In this document: positions 32,822 through 41,345 of the stretch, piece after piece
Numbering within the stretch: the first letter of the stretch is position 1
Layout of the letters: the number at the start of each line of letters is the position of its first letter
NCBI RefSeq assembly: GCF_002095435.2
Contig: NZ_MJEJ02000048.1
Span: 62,001-126,000, forward strand
DNA length: 64,000 bases
Direction: 5' to 3'
Source: Williamsia sp. 1138
GTDB lineage: Bacteria; Actinomycetota; Actinomycetes; Mycobacteriales; Mycobacteriaceae
Made by a program: the position numbers and the translations under genes
Notes under the pieces: generated by a model
Databases searched by the model: none
Told to the model about the DNA's origin: nothing
Seen by the model: the letters and a program-made list of their open reading frames with translations, nothing else

Positions 32822-33745
32822 TCAGGTCGATGAAGGGCCGAGGAACTCCAGCACCAGGTCGGCGACGACGTCCGGTTGTTCGAGCTGCAGGAAGTGTCCT
32901 GCTCCCTGCACCAGTCGAACGTCGCTGCCCGGTGGGAGCCCGGCGCCTACGCGGTCGGCGAATCCGGCTTGCATGCAGCCGTCGGTGACACCGTGCAGGT
33001 ACAGCAGCGGCGTCAGCACCTGATCGAAGCCCGAGGCCTGCAGTGCCCGATAGGGCTCTGCAGGCTTACCGGGCCGCAGAGTCGCCCGGTAGTACTGCAG
33101 CACCGCACTCCGGTGTTCGCCGGTGGGGAGTGCGTCGAACACGTGGCGCAGATCCTCGGCGGCGTCGTAGCCCGGAGACCATCGCTTCCACAGCAGCGGG
33201 ATCAGCTTGTCGAGAGATCGCTCGGACAGCCGCGGTAGTTGGACGAACATCATGTACCAGCTCATGAAGGCCTGTCTGGCGAGCAGCTTCGCCAACTGCC
33301 CGGCCTCGTCCCCGACCGACGTGAACGCTCCGACGGGCGGCACCGACATCGACACCACCTTTCGAAAAGGTGAATCCCGATATGCCGCGAGACCATTCGA
33401 GGTGAGGCACCCCCAGTCATGCCCGATGACGACAGCGCGATCGTCGGCTCCGAGGAGCCGATGGATCTCTATCGCGTCGAACATCAGCGCACCGACGTTG
33501 TAATCACCGTCCGCAGCAAGCGTCGACGGCGCGTAACCACGAGTGAACGGAGCCACCACGCGGTAGCCCTGCGCAGCGAGCCGCGGCCCCACATGGCGCC
33601 AGGAATACGCGGAGTCGGGAAAACCGTGCAGACACAACGCCAAAGGTCCGTCGTCCGGGCCCCAGGTGAAGGCCTGCAAGGTGGCGGTCGGCAGCACCAG
33701 TTCGATCTGATCGGCGCCGGCCGGTGCGGCGAGAGTCTGTGTCAT
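32822..33745 (-). CDS. Alpha/beta hydrolase, epoxide-hydrolase-like
   Basis: A 307-residue hydrolase. HGFPDSAYSWRHV is the oxyanion-hole region, GHDWGC (Asp about 112) the nucleophile elbow with Asp as in epoxide hydrolases and haloalkane dehalogenases, and GAGHFLQLEQP the catalytic His. ATG 33745 overlaps the stop of the upstream glucosylglycerate hydrolase gene (TGATG), so the two are coupled. The frame extends upstream only through the neighbour's sequence. Substrate unknown. Confidence 0.85.
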   Translation of the reverse strand: MTQTLAAPAGADQIELVLPTATLQAFTWGPDDGPLALCLHGFPDSAYSWRHVGPRLAAQGYRVVAPFTRGYAPSTLAADGDYNVGALMFDAIEIHRLLGADDRAVVIGHDWGCLTSNGLAAYRDSPFRKVVSMSVPPVGAFTSVGDEAGQLAKLLARQAFMSWYMMFVQLPRLSERSLDKLIPLLWKRWSPGYDAAEDLRHVFDALPTGEHRSAVLQYYRATLRPGKPAEPYRALQASGFDQVLTPLLYLHGVTDGCMQAGFADRVGAGLPPGSDVRLVQGAGHFLQLEQPDVVADLVLEFLGPSST

Positions 33746-35130
33746 CAGTCCAGCCAATCCAAAACAGCGGCTGCTGTCCAGGATTGCTGCATACTGCCCA
33801 GCGGTGCGCCGGTGAAGGGTTCGTAGTATTCGGCAAACGATCCGTCCTGCGCCTGGCGCAGGCCCTCCTCGCGCAGGCGTGCGGATCGTTCGGTCCAGCC
33901 GCGGCGGGCGAACGCCCAGGAGAACAGCCAGGTCATCACCGGCCACACCGGACCGCGCCAGTACTCGCGTGGCTTGAAGTCTCCGGAGATCGGCGACGTC
34001 GACGGCGGTACCGCATATCTCAGATCCGGATGCCCACAGAACCGTGGGCCCTCGAACAGTCTGACCAAGGCGCGCTCGCGCTCGCGCGGCAGTCCACCGC
34101 AGAGCAACGGCGCGAACATCGCGATGGTCTCGGTATTGATCCACCGACCCGCCTTGATGTCGAAATCCCTTGCCGCCCCGTTCCTCTCGGCAGAAGCGGC
34201 CGCGACGCCGGCCCGGAACCGATCGGACCAGGCACGCAGGTCACGGATGTCGGCACGAGGTTTCGAGTACTCCTCGCCGATGGTCGCGAGCACGTCGCAG
34301 GCCACCGCGAAGATCGCGCTGACGAACACGTCCTCGATGGCGAAACTCATCACATCCGGGAGTTTCGCGTCGTCGTAGTTCGCGCGTTTCATCTGCTCCA
34401 CGAGCCAGAGGTAGCGGTCGTATTCGACGTCGCTGGGCCGCATCGAGGCGTCGGCCCCGTGGGACAGGTCTGCGCGGGTGTACGGGGGCAGGTCTGCGCC
34501 CGGGACCACGTTCCCGTACGCGGCGTCCCAGCGCGGCGAGTTGTCCATCCCCGATTCCCAGCCGTGGTACAGCGTGATGCGACCGCGACCCTGCGGGTCC
34601 CGGGCATGGGCCAGCCAGCGGTGCCAGCGCACCAGGTCACCCCAGCGCCTGTCCAGGAACTCCTCCGCGACCGACCGCGTCGTGCGGCCCTGCCGTCGCG
34701 AGTGGTCGAGGATGCGCTGTACAGCGATCGCGTGCACCGGCGGCTGCGTGATACCGGAGGTCTGCGGAGAGCGAGGTGCGTTGAACGCCAACTCAGAGCA
34801 CTCCCACCGGGCGGGGCCCGGGAAATATCCGTCACGACCGTTCGCGAAGACGATGTGCGGGATCATCCCGTTTCCCCACTGCGCGGACAGCAGGGTGTCC
34901 ATCTCGACCACCGCCCGTTCCACGCTCAGCGGGGCGAGTCCGACCGTGACAAAGGCCGCATCCCAGCTCCACATGTGCGGATAGAGGCGCGGTGCTGCGC
35001 TGGTCATGGTGCCCAGGTCGTTGCCGCGCAGCAGGTAGGCAGCGCGCGCCGACAGCTGGGTGTTGGTGAAGCCGACGGATCTCACATCGACATTCTGGCC
35101 CCGATGACGCGATCGTGCTCGACCGGTCAT
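33745..35130 (-). CDS. ggh: Glucosylglycerate hydrolase (GH63 family)
   Basis: A 461-residue glycoside hydrolase that closely resembles mycobacterial glucosylglycerate hydrolase, which releases glucose and glycerate from the compatible solute glucosylglycerate. Landmarks: LLRGNDLGTMT, YPHMWSWDAAFV (about 51-62), LYHGWESGMDNSPRWD, REYWRGPVWPVMTWLFSW, and GSFAEYYEPFTG near the end. In the family the Asp of SGMDNSP and the Glu of FAEYYEP are the catalytic pair, by recall of the characterised enzyme. It is intracellular (no signal peptide). ATG 35130 leaves 32 bases to the divergent SDR; GTG 35085 would give a length closer to the known enzyme. Coupled to an alpha/beta hydrolase. Confidence 0.88.
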   Translation of the reverse strand: MTGRARSRHRGQNVDVRSVGFTNTQLSARAAYLLRGNDLGTMTSAAPRLYPHMWSWDAAFVTVGLAPLSVERAVVEMDTLLSAQWGNGMIPHIVFANGRDGYFPGPARWECSELAFNAPRSPQTSGITQPPVHAIAVQRILDHSRRQGRTTRSVAEEFLDRRWGDLVRWHRWLAHARDPQGRGRITLYHGWESGMDNSPRWDAAYGNVVPGADLPPYTRADLSHGADASMRPSDVEYDRYLWLVEQMKRANYDDAKLPDVMSFAIEDVFVSAIFAVACDVLATIGEEYSKPRADIRDLRAWSDRFRAGVAAASAERNGAARDFDIKAGRWINTETIAMFAPLLCGGLPRERERALVRLFEGPRFCGHPDLRYAVPPSTSPISGDFKPREYWRGPVWPVMTWLFSWAFARRGWTERSARLREEGLRQAQDGSFAEYYEPFTGAPLGSMQQSWTAAAVLDWLD

Positions 35131-35162
35131 ACCGATCTGGCCGCGTGGTTAGGCTTGCGGGC

Positions 35163-35840
35163 ATGCCAACTGCCTTGATCACCGGCGCCAGCCGCGGGCT
35201 CGGAGCGGCCATCGCCCGCGGCCTCGCTCCCACCCATGACCTGCTGCTCGGCGGGCGTCCGTCGTCCGAACTCGACGAGATGGCGCTCGAACTGGAGGGC
35301 GCGGCCACCTGGGAGGTCGAACTCACCGACCACGACGACCTGTACTCCGCGACCGAGATGATCACCTCGCTCGACGTACTGATCCACAACGCCGGAATCG
35401 GCTCACTCGGCACCATCGAGGAGACACCCGCCGACGAGTGGAGGCGGGTGCTGGAGGTCAATCTGATCGCGGCCGCCGAGTTGACGCGGCTGCTGCTTCC
35501 TGCGCTGCGGCAGGCCCGCGGCCACGTCGTCTTCATCAACTCGGGCGCGGGCCGGCGGGTCAACCCGGGCTGGGGCGCCTACGCCGCGAGCAAGTTCGGG
35601 CTACGTGCCCTCGCCGACGCGGTCCGCGTCGAAGAGCCCGACCTCCGCGTGACGTCGATCTTTCCCGGTCGCATCGACACCGACATGCAGCAGGAGATCG
35701 TCGCGATGGAAGGTGGCGACTACGACGGGACCCGATTCTTGGTCCCCGAAACCGTGGCGGCAGCCGTGGTGAACGCCATCCACACGCCTATCGATGCCCA
35801 CCCGGAAGAGATAGTGCTGCGGCCCACGGGTCGCCGGTAG
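35163..35840 (+). CDS. Short-chain dehydrogenase/reductase
   Basis: A 225-residue SDR: TGASRGLG (about 7-14), HNAGIG, catalytic Ser in FINSGAGR, and YAASK (about 140-144). The stretch LHPTGRR-like C-terminus and short length fit SDRs related to sepiapterin/benzil reductase types. It is divergent from the glucosylglycerate hydrolase and followed by the palindromic repeat array. Substrate unknown. Confidence 0.85.
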   Translation: MPTALITGASRGLGAAIARGLAPTHDLLLGGRPSSELDEMALELEGAATWEVELTDHDDLYSATEMITSLDVLIHNAGIGSLGTIEETPADEWRRVLEVNLIAAAELTRLLLPALRQARGHVVFINSGAGRRVNPGWGAYAASKFGLRALADAVRVEEPDLRVTSIFPGRIDTDMQQEIVAMEGGDYDGTRFLVPETVAAAVVNAIHTPIDAHPEEIVLRPTGRR

Positions 35841-35849
35841 CCACAACCG

Positions 35850-35927
35850 AATCTGCTCCACTTCTAGCAATCTGCTCCACTTCCAGGGCGCTAGAAGTGG
35901 AGCGGATTACTAGAAGTGGAGCAGATC
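35850..35927. repeat. Four-copy 18-base repeat array, two direct then two inverted
   Basis: AATCTGCTCCACTTCTAG (35850-35867) and AATCTGCTCCACTTCCAG (35869-35886) are followed, after GGCG, by the inverted copies CTAGAAGTGGAGCGGATT (35891-35908) and CTAGAAGTGGAGCAGATC (35910-35927). Each copy differs from the first at no more than one base. The whole 78-base block can fold as one long hairpin (copy 2 with 3, copy 1 with 4). It lies 9 bases after the SDR stop and 39 before the dimethylargininase start. It could be a terminator, an operator array or a mobile repeat. Confidence 0.9.
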
Positions 35928-35966
35928 GCCTCGCGAGGTACCTCACTTGGTGAAAAATGGTCCACC

Positions 35967-36749
35967 ATGACCACAGCACCCCGAGGAACCGCGCTGGTTC
36001 GGCGGCCGGCGGCCACACTGGCCGACGGCATCGTCACCTTCATCGAGCGTCAGTCGATCGACCTCGGGCTCGCGCATCGGCAGTGGCAGGACTACGTGGC
36101 TGCCCTCGAGGAGAACGGGTGGTCCACGCGCGAGGTCCCGGTGGACGATTCACTTCCCGACTCGGTGTTCGTCGAAGACACCGTGGTGATGTTCGACGAA
36201 CTCGCGGTGATCACCAATCCCAAAGCGCCGGCACGCAACCCGGAGACGGTCGCGACCGAGAAGTTCGTGCGGGACCTCGGGCTCGAGGTCGCGGGCATCA
36301 CCGACCCGGCGACCATCGACGGTGGCGACGTCCTCAAGGTCGGCAAGCGTGTCTACGTCGGCTTGACCGGCAGTACCGACCAGGCCGCTGTCGACCAGCT
36401 CACGGACCTGCTCACGCCCCGCGGCTGGGAGGTGATCGCGGTGCCGGTCACCAAGGCCCTGCATCTCAAGAGCGCGATCACCGCGCTGCCCGACGGCACG
36501 GTGATCGGCTACGCGCCGATTGTGGACGATCCGTCGATCTTCCCGCAATTTCTCGCCGTGCCGGAGGAGCCGGGCGCCCATGTGGTGGTCCTCGACGAGA
36601 ACACCGTACTGATGAGCTCTGCCGCGCCAGACAGTGCCACGCTGTTCGTAGACCGTGGTTATGACGTTGTTGCCGTGGATATCTCGGAGTTCGAGAAGCT
36701 CGAGGGTTGCGTCACCTGCCTCAGTGTGCGCATTCGAAAGAGTCTATGA
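35967..36749 (+). CDS. ddaH: Dimethylarginine dimethylaminohydrolase (dimethylargininase)
   Basis: A 260-residue pentein-fold enzyme that hydrolyses N-omega-methylated arginine to citrulline and methylamine. SVFVEDTVVMFDELAVITNP (about 61-80) holds the substrate Glu/Asp, LHLKSAIT the catalytic His, and GCVTCLSVR the catalytic Cys (about C251). It lacks the extra domain of arginine deiminase. ATG 35967 is the first Met after the repeat array. Its end overlaps the convergent LLM gene by six bases. In bacteria the role is methylarginine use as nitrogen source or related guanidine chemistry. Confidence 0.88.
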   Translation: MTTAPRGTALVRRPAATLADGIVTFIERQSIDLGLAHRQWQDYVAALEENGWSTREVPVDDSLPDSVFVEDTVVMFDELAVITNPKAPARNPETVATEKFVRDLGLEVAGITDPATIDGGDVLKVGKRVYVGLTGSTDQAAVDQLTDLLTPRGWEVIAVPVTKALHLKSAITALPDGTVIGYAPIVDDPSIFPQFLAVPEEPGAHVVVLDENTVLMSSAAPDSATLFVDRGYDVVAVDISEFEKLEGCVTCLSVRIRKSL

Positions 36750-37655
36750 GCCCGCGAGTATCGGGCGCACCTGCCGCCCGAGAAAGCGGCACAGCCCCGG
36801 CAGATCTGGTTCGTCTTCGGTCGGCTGGATCGCCACCGACGTCACGCCCACCTCGGCGAGCCGGCTGATCGCGGCCGCGAGCGCTTCTGCATCACCCGCC
36901 ACACCCACGTCGTCGCGATCGGACTTCTGCCACCGGGCCACCTCTACGGCGACACGCTCCGCCGCCCCTACACCGGTGGCGGCGATCAGCGGCACGACAA
37001 CAGGCGGCGTGGCCTTGCCCGCGGCCGCGGCCTCCGCGCGGATGAGGTCACACGCAGCGCCGATTTCGCTCACCCCCAAGCCTGCCGTCAGCAAGACACC
37101 GTCCGAGCGGCGAGCGGCGAACCCCAGCGAGCGCGGCCCTTCCCCACCGACCAGCAGCGGGACGTTTCCGGTGGGCGGCCAATGGAGCTTCACGGCGTCG
37201 ACGTGCAGGTACGACCCGTCGAACGTCACCTCACCGCCGGCGAGGAGATCTCGCAGGACCGAGTCGTACTCGTTCAGCAGGGTCATCGGAGAGGCGACCC
37301 TGGCACCGACCTGACCCATCCAGCTCTGCACCCCGTGACCGATCCCGGCGAGCACCCGGTCCGGGAACAGCCGGTGCAGACTTGCCAATTCCATTGCTGC
37401 CACTCCGACGTTGCGCAGTGGAACCGGCAGCAGTCCGACTCCCACCGTGATCCTGCTCGTCCAGGCCAGCGCGGCCGACGCCGTCGCCAGGCCGCCGTGC
37501 CGGAAACAGTCTTCCCACAACCACAACTCGTCGAGGCCGGCCGAGTCGGCTTGCTGCGCAACTTCTCGGAGTTGCTCCGGCGCGAACGCCGGCAGGAAGG
37601 TGATGCCGAGGGATGGGATTCCGGGGGGCGCGATTCCGGGCGGCGGGGAGACCAT
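36744..37655 (-). CDS. F420-dependent luciferase-like (LLM) oxidoreductase
   Basis: A 303-residue LLM protein: LGITFLPAFAPEQLREVAQQAD start, ELWLWEDCFRHGG, GVGLLPVPLRN, AGIGHGVQSWMGQVG and LLVGGEGPRSL are landmarks of the F420-dependent type. The first 15 residues contain a Pro-Pro-Gly-Ile repeat (from GGATTCCGGG-type DNA repeats), so a start slightly downstream is possible. Substrate unknown. Confidence 0.8.
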   Translation of the reverse strand: MVSPPPGIAPPGIPSLGITFLPAFAPEQLREVAQQADSAGLDELWLWEDCFRHGGLATASAALAWTSRITVGVGLLPVPLRNVGVAAMELASLHRLFPDRVLAGIGHGVQSWMGQVGARVASPMTLLNEYDSVLRDLLAGGEVTFDGSYLHVDAVKLHWPPTGNVPLLVGGEGPRSLGFAARRSDGVLLTAGLGVSEIGAACDLIRAEAAAAGKATPPVVVPLIAATGVGAAERVAVEVARWQKSDRDDVGVAGDAEALAAAISRLAEVGVTSVAIQPTEDEPDLPGLCRFLGRQVRPILAGS

Positions 37656-37796
37656 ACCGGCGAAAGTATCACCGCCGGCCTCATCATTTGGTTAACGTGA
37701 TGGTGACGATATCGACACTGCACGTTGCCTTGCGACTGTGACGATTGCCGGGCAGTGAGTTCTCTGTGAAAGCTCCTTCGTCCGAACGGAATACCA

Positions 37797-38087
37797 TTGC
37801 CCACCTATCAGTTCCGTTGTCCGACCTGTGGTGATTTCGACCGCAGGTATCCCATCGCCTCGGTGCCCGATCACAGCAGGTGCGTCGAGTGCGACTCCTC
37901 TGCGCGACGCGTGATGACGGCGGCACGGTTGGGCGGCGGCAGTTCGGTGGCGATGCGCCTCCTCGACGCCACGGCCCGTACCGCGTCCGAACCGCGTGTG
38001 GTGTCGAGCCCACCGAGCAGCGGGCGCCCATCGCCACGACCGGCCCGCGCAGCAGACCCTCGACTGTCCACCTTGCCCCGACCCTAG
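37797..38087 (+). CDS. fmdB: FmdB-family zinc-ribbon regulatory protein
   Basis: A 96-residue protein beginning MPTYQFRCPTCG, with a second Cys pair in CVECDSS: the FmdB zinc-ribbon. The start is TTG 37797, with GGAA upstream. The C-terminal half is Pro/Arg/Ser-rich and probably disordered. FmdB proteins are encoded next to formamidase/acetamidase genes, where regulation is presumed, and here fmdA starts 12 bases later. Confidence 0.82.
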   Translation: MPTYQFRCPTCGDFDRRYPIASVPDHSRCVECDSSARRVMTAARLGGGSSVAMRLLDATARTASEPRVVSSPPSSGRPSPRPARAADPRLSTLPRP

Positions 38088-38099
38088 AGAGATCCGCAG

Positions 38100-39353
38100 A
38101 TGCCTGACCTCGTGTTCCCGCTGGATTCGACGAAGAAGTTCACGGAGCAACAGCTCCTGGGACACAACCGGTGGCACCATGCCATCCCTCCGGCGGTGAC
38201 CGTGAAGCCTGGCGACAGTTTCCGGGTGCACTGCCGCGAGTGGTTCGACGGTGCAATCGAGAACAACGACTCCGCCGAGGACATCCTCAACGCACCACTG
38301 ACCACCGTGCACACGCTCAGTGGCCCGATAGCGGTCGAGGGCGCCAAGCCCGGCGACCTGCTGATCGTCGACATCCTCGATGTCGGGCCCATCCCCCAAG
38401 AGGATTCGGGACCTCTGGCCGGTCAGGGCTGGGGGTACACGGGTATTTTCCCTACGGACAACGGCGGCGGTTTCCTCACCGAACAGTTCCCCGACGCCTA
38501 CAAGGCGGTGTGGGACTTCGCCGGCCAGACCGCGACCTCGCGCCATGTACCCGGGGTCAGCTTCACCGGCATCGTTCACCCAGGCCTGATGGGGACCGCG
38601 CCGTCGAAGGATTTCCTTGGTACGTGGAACACGCGCGAGGCCGCGCTCATCGCCACCGATCCGGATCGCGTACCGCCGCTGGCGCTGCCACCGGAACCGC
38701 AGGACGCGATCCTCGGAAGTCTGACCGGTGACGAATTCGCCGCAGCCGCAGCAGAAGCCGCGCGGACGGCACCGCCGCGGGAGAACGGCGGCAACCAGGA
38801 CATCAAGAACATGACCAAGGGCACGCGGATCTTCTACCCCGTGTTCATCGACGGCGGAAACCTCTCCGTCGGCGATCTGCACTTCAGCCAGGGCGACGGT
38901 GAGATCACGTTCTGCGGCGCGATCGAGATGGGTGGATTCATCGATCTGCGCGTCGACATCCTGCGCGGGGGTATGGACACCTACGGAGTCTCGGAAAACG
39001 CGATCTTCATGCCCGGCAACACCGATCCCCAGTATTCGCAGTGGCTGGCATTCTCTGGCACGTCGGTGACGCTCGACGGTGAGCAGCGCTACCTCGACTC
39101 CCACCTGTCCTACCAGCGCGCCTGCCTGCACGCGATCGACTACCTCACGAAGTTCGGCTACGCGCCTGAGCAGGCATACCTGCTGCTCGGCGCCGCACCC
39201 ATCGAAGGCAGGCTCTCGGGTGTGGTCGACATCCCGAACGCCTGCGCCACGGTCTACCTGCCCACCGCGATCTTCGACTTCGACGTCACGCCCGGCCACG
39301 GCGGACCTGTGCAGATCGACCCTGGGATGGGAGCGCCTCACGCGAGCAGATAG
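38100..39353 (+). CDS. fmdA: Formamidase / acetamidase
   Basis: A 417-residue FmdA/AmdA-family amidase that releases ammonia from formamide or acetamide. GHNRWHHAIPPAVTVKPGD, HTLSGPIAVEGAKPGDLL (about 72-89), PGVSFTGIVHPGLMG, GGNLSVGDLHFSQGDGE and LLLGAAPIEGRLSGVVDIPN are family landmarks. Full length. Paired with fmdB. Serves nitrogen supply from short amides; it neighbours dimethylargininase, another C-N hydrolase. Confidence 0.92.
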   Translation: MPDLVFPLDSTKKFTEQQLLGHNRWHHAIPPAVTVKPGDSFRVHCREWFDGAIENNDSAEDILNAPLTTVHTLSGPIAVEGAKPGDLLIVDILDVGPIPQEDSGPLAGQGWGYTGIFPTDNGGGFLTEQFPDAYKAVWDFAGQTATSRHVPGVSFTGIVHPGLMGTAPSKDFLGTWNTREAALIATDPDRVPPLALPPEPQDAILGSLTGDEFAAAAAEAARTAPPRENGGNQDIKNMTKGTRIFYPVFIDGGNLSVGDLHFSQGDGEITFCGAIEMGGFIDLRVDILRGGMDTYGVSENAIFMPGNTDPQYSQWLAFSGTSVTLDGEQRYLDSHLSYQRACLHAIDYLTKFGYAPEQAYLLLGAAPIEGRLSGVVDIPNACATVYLPTAIFDFDVTPGHGGPVQIDPGMGAPHASR

Positions 39354-39356
39354 GGA

Positions 39357-40331
39357 TCAGGCCCGGTCCAGCGACGCCGCGAACGACACAAGTGCTGCGC
39401 TGACCTCGTCGGCTCGTTCCATCTGGATGAAATGACCGGCACCAAAGAAGGTCTCGACACCACGGAGCCCCGGCATCATCTCCCGCATCCGGTCGACGGC
39501 GCCGCGGCCGGCGATCGTCAGGACCGGATCGTTGTCGCCGCAGAGAAAGTATGCGGGTACATCGAGAACCCGCGGCACCTCGCTCTGCAGCTGCCAGTTG
39601 AGGTCGGCGGCCCGATACCAGTTCAGGCCGCCTGTGAAGCCCGACTTCCGGAACGCAGCGTGGTAGACGTCGAGTTCGGCTGACGTCAACCACGACCAGG
39701 GCAGCTCGGGTGCCTCGGGCAAGACGTCGAGGTAGCCCAGCCGCCGGCCGCCTCGATCACTCGGGTGCTCCCAGACGTCGAGGTACCGGTAGTCCCCCGA
39801 CAGCGCATAGAAGATGCGGGTCAGGAACTCCCGCGGGCGGGCGTCGAGTTCAGCGTCGGCCAGATTCGGCTGCAGGAAGTAGTCGAAATGGAAGAAGTGC
39901 TTCTGCGCCAGGTACCCGAACGCTTCGGAGGGCCGGATCGGAATGCGATCCGGGGCGTAAGGCATGGCCAGCAAAGCCAACCCCGCCACCCGTTGCGGGT
40001 ACTCCAGAGCCAGCGTCCACGTAGTCGGTGCACCGAAGTCATGTCCGACGACGACGGCGCGTTCGACATGCAGCGACTCGAGTAGGGCATCAAGGCGACC
40101 GGCGGCAGAGAGGTACGTGTACTCGGCTACCGCCGCCGGTGAATCGGTGCCGCCGTAGCCCGGCATGTCGGGGGCGATGACCCGGAACCCCGCAGCGACC
40201 AGTGGCTGCACCTGATGCCGCCAGCTGTACGCCAGACCGGGAAACCCGTGGCACAGCAGCACCACCGGTCCCGAGCCCTCATCGATGAACGCCCACCCGA
40301 AACCGTCGACCGTCAGCCGGCGGTACTGCAT
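39357..40331 (-). CDS. Epoxide-hydrolase-type alpha/beta hydrolase
   Basis: A 324-residue enzyme. HGFPGLAYSWRHQ (about 29-41), the nucleophile Asp in GHDFGAPTTW (about D98), GDNDPVL for the acid residue and GAGHFIQMERAD for the His fit soluble epoxide hydrolases. PDMPGYGGTD is also typical. Its ATG directly abuts the stop of the ketosteroid isomerase gene (TAGATG), so the pair is one unit behind a KstR-like operator. A steroid or other cyclic epoxide is a possible substrate; that is inference. Confidence 0.87.
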   Translation of the reverse strand: MQYRRLTVDGFGWAFIDEGSGPVVLLCHGFPGLAYSWRHQVQPLVAAGFRVIAPDMPGYGGTDSPAAVAEYTYLSAAGRLDALLESLHVERAVVVGHDFGAPTTWTLALEYPQRVAGLALLAMPYAPDRIPIRPSEAFGYLAQKHFFHFDYFLQPNLADAELDARPREFLTRIFYALSGDYRYLDVWEHPSDRGGRRLGYLDVLPEAPELPWSWLTSAELDVYHAAFRKSGFTGGLNWYRAADLNWQLQSEVPRVLDVPAYFLCGDNDPVLTIAGRGAVDRMREMMPGLRGVETFFGAGHFIQMERADEVSAALVSFAASLDRA

Positions 40332-40706
40332 CTACAGGGTCTGCAGATCTTCCGCACTCCAGACCGCACGCATCGTCTTGATCTTGCCGTCGTTGTCGAA
40401 GACCATGATGTCGACCGGCGTGATCTTGAAGGCCGAGCCGCCCGCCTCGGTGATGAGCGTGAACTCGAACACGGCGGTGTCGCCGGCGATCTTGGACCAG
40501 TGCAGTTCAGAGGTGACCTTGTCCATGGCGGCGATCACGCCATAGAACTCGATGAGTGACTCTCGGGTGTTACGGATGTCGGCGCCGATCGGGTCCTCGA
40601 CCGTCGCGTCGGCGGCGTAGAGATCCGCGACCTGCTCCGGGGTGCCATTCGCGACCAGGTCCACATAGGACTCGACAATTTTCTTGATTTCTTCGGCACT
40701 CGGCAT
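40332..40706 (-). CDS. ksi: Ketosteroid isomerase (delta-5-3-ketosteroid isomerase-like, SnoaL/NTF2 fold)
   Basis: A 124-residue cone-fold protein. It matches bacterial ketosteroid isomerase in length, in the stretch YAADATVEDPIGAD, and in the catalytic residues, which fall at the classical numbers: Tyr14, Asp38 and Asp99 (TPVDI). The enzyme moves a C=C from delta-5 to delta-4 in 3-ketosteroids. A KstR-like operator is 20 bases upstream, which agrees with a steroid role. Not every NTF2-fold protein with this triad is steroid-specific, so the substrate stays likely rather than proven. Confidence 0.85.
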   Translation of the reverse strand: MPSAEEIKKIVESYVDLVANGTPEQVADLYAADATVEDPIGADIRNTRESLIEFYGVIAAMDKVTSELHWSKIAGDTAVFEFTLITEAGGSAFKITPVDIMVFDNDGKIKTMRAVWSAEDLQTL

Positions 40707-40725
40707 CTGCGTCTCCCTCGAGGAT

Positions 40726-40739
40726 TAGAACGTGTTCTA
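40726..40739 (-). promoter_or_regulatory. KstR-like operator TAGAACGTGTTCTA
   Basis: The 14 bases fit TNNAACNNGTTNNA, the operator known for KstR, the TetR repressor of cholesterol catabolism in mycobacteria and rhodococci. It is palindromic except for the two central bases. The ketosteroid isomerase start is at 40706, so the box covers that gene's promoter. KstR itself is not in this window. Confidence 0.75.
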
Positions 40740-40756
40740 GTTCGAGGACGTTACCC

Positions 40757-41188
40757 TTACTCGGCGGGAGGCGCGGTCAATTCGATGTTGATGTCGTCGG
40801 GGTCCTGGAACGACATGATGAAGCCCGCTCCACCGAGGTCGGTGATCTCGCCGTGGGTGATGTCCGCCTCGTCGAGAGCCTTCGCTGCGGCCTCGAGCTC
40901 GTCGCGCGACTCGACGGCAAAGCTGACGTGGTCCAATCCGGTCGTCGTGGAGTCGAAGGTTTCGCTGCCAACCGGACGCAAACCGAACAGGGTGCCCTGC
41001 GGGGTCGCGTAGATGGTGCCGCCGTAGAACTTGTCGGGAGATTCCCGGACGCCGTTCTCGTCCACGGATTCGGACGAATCGATGACGATCGGCCAGCCGA
41101 ACAACGTGTCGTAGAAAGTCTTGGAGCGGGCGATGTCGGTGACGGTCAAACGGACGTGTGCAAATCCCGAACTGGTGATGAGTGCCAT
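40757..41188 (-). CDS. VOC / glyoxalase-fold protein
   Basis: A 143-residue vicinal-oxygen-chelate protein with two beta-alpha-beta-beta-beta repeats: FAHVRLTVTDIARSKTFYDTLFGW (about 9-32) and GLDHVSFAVESRDELEAAAKAL (about 85-106), with metal-type residues H11, E-like positions and IELTAPP near the end. Reaction unknown; family includes glyoxalase I, dioxygenases and resistance proteins. It lies upstream of the KstR box and may have its own transcript. Confidence 0.8.
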   Translation of the reverse strand: MALITSSGFAHVRLTVTDIARSKTFYDTLFGWPIVIDSSESVDENGVRESPDKFYGGTIYATPQGTLFGLRPVGSETFDSTTTGLDHVSFAVESRDELEAAAKALDEADITHGEITDLGGAGFIMSFQDPDDINIELTAPPAE

Positions 41189-41286
41189 GGCTCCAACTTA
41201 CGCGTCAAACGATCTTTGGTCGACCGCATGAGAGATCAAATCCCTTGAGCTGCAAGAGAAGTGAAACGAACAGGTCTGACCAGCCC

Positions 41287-41318
41287 TCGAGGCGCCCACC
41301 GATTGGTGGGCGCCTCGA
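41287..41318 (-). terminator. Rho-independent-type terminator downstream of dps
   Basis: TCGAGGCGCCCACC (41287-41300), a four-base loop GATT, and GGTGGGCGCCTCGA (41305-41318) make a perfect 14-base-pair stem. It is 28 bases beyond the dps stop on the minus strand and before the VOC gene. The U-tract is short in both directions, as is usual in GC-rich actinobacteria. Confidence 0.85.
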
Positions 41319-41345
41319 TTTGATGACTGTTGGTGCGACGAGTGG

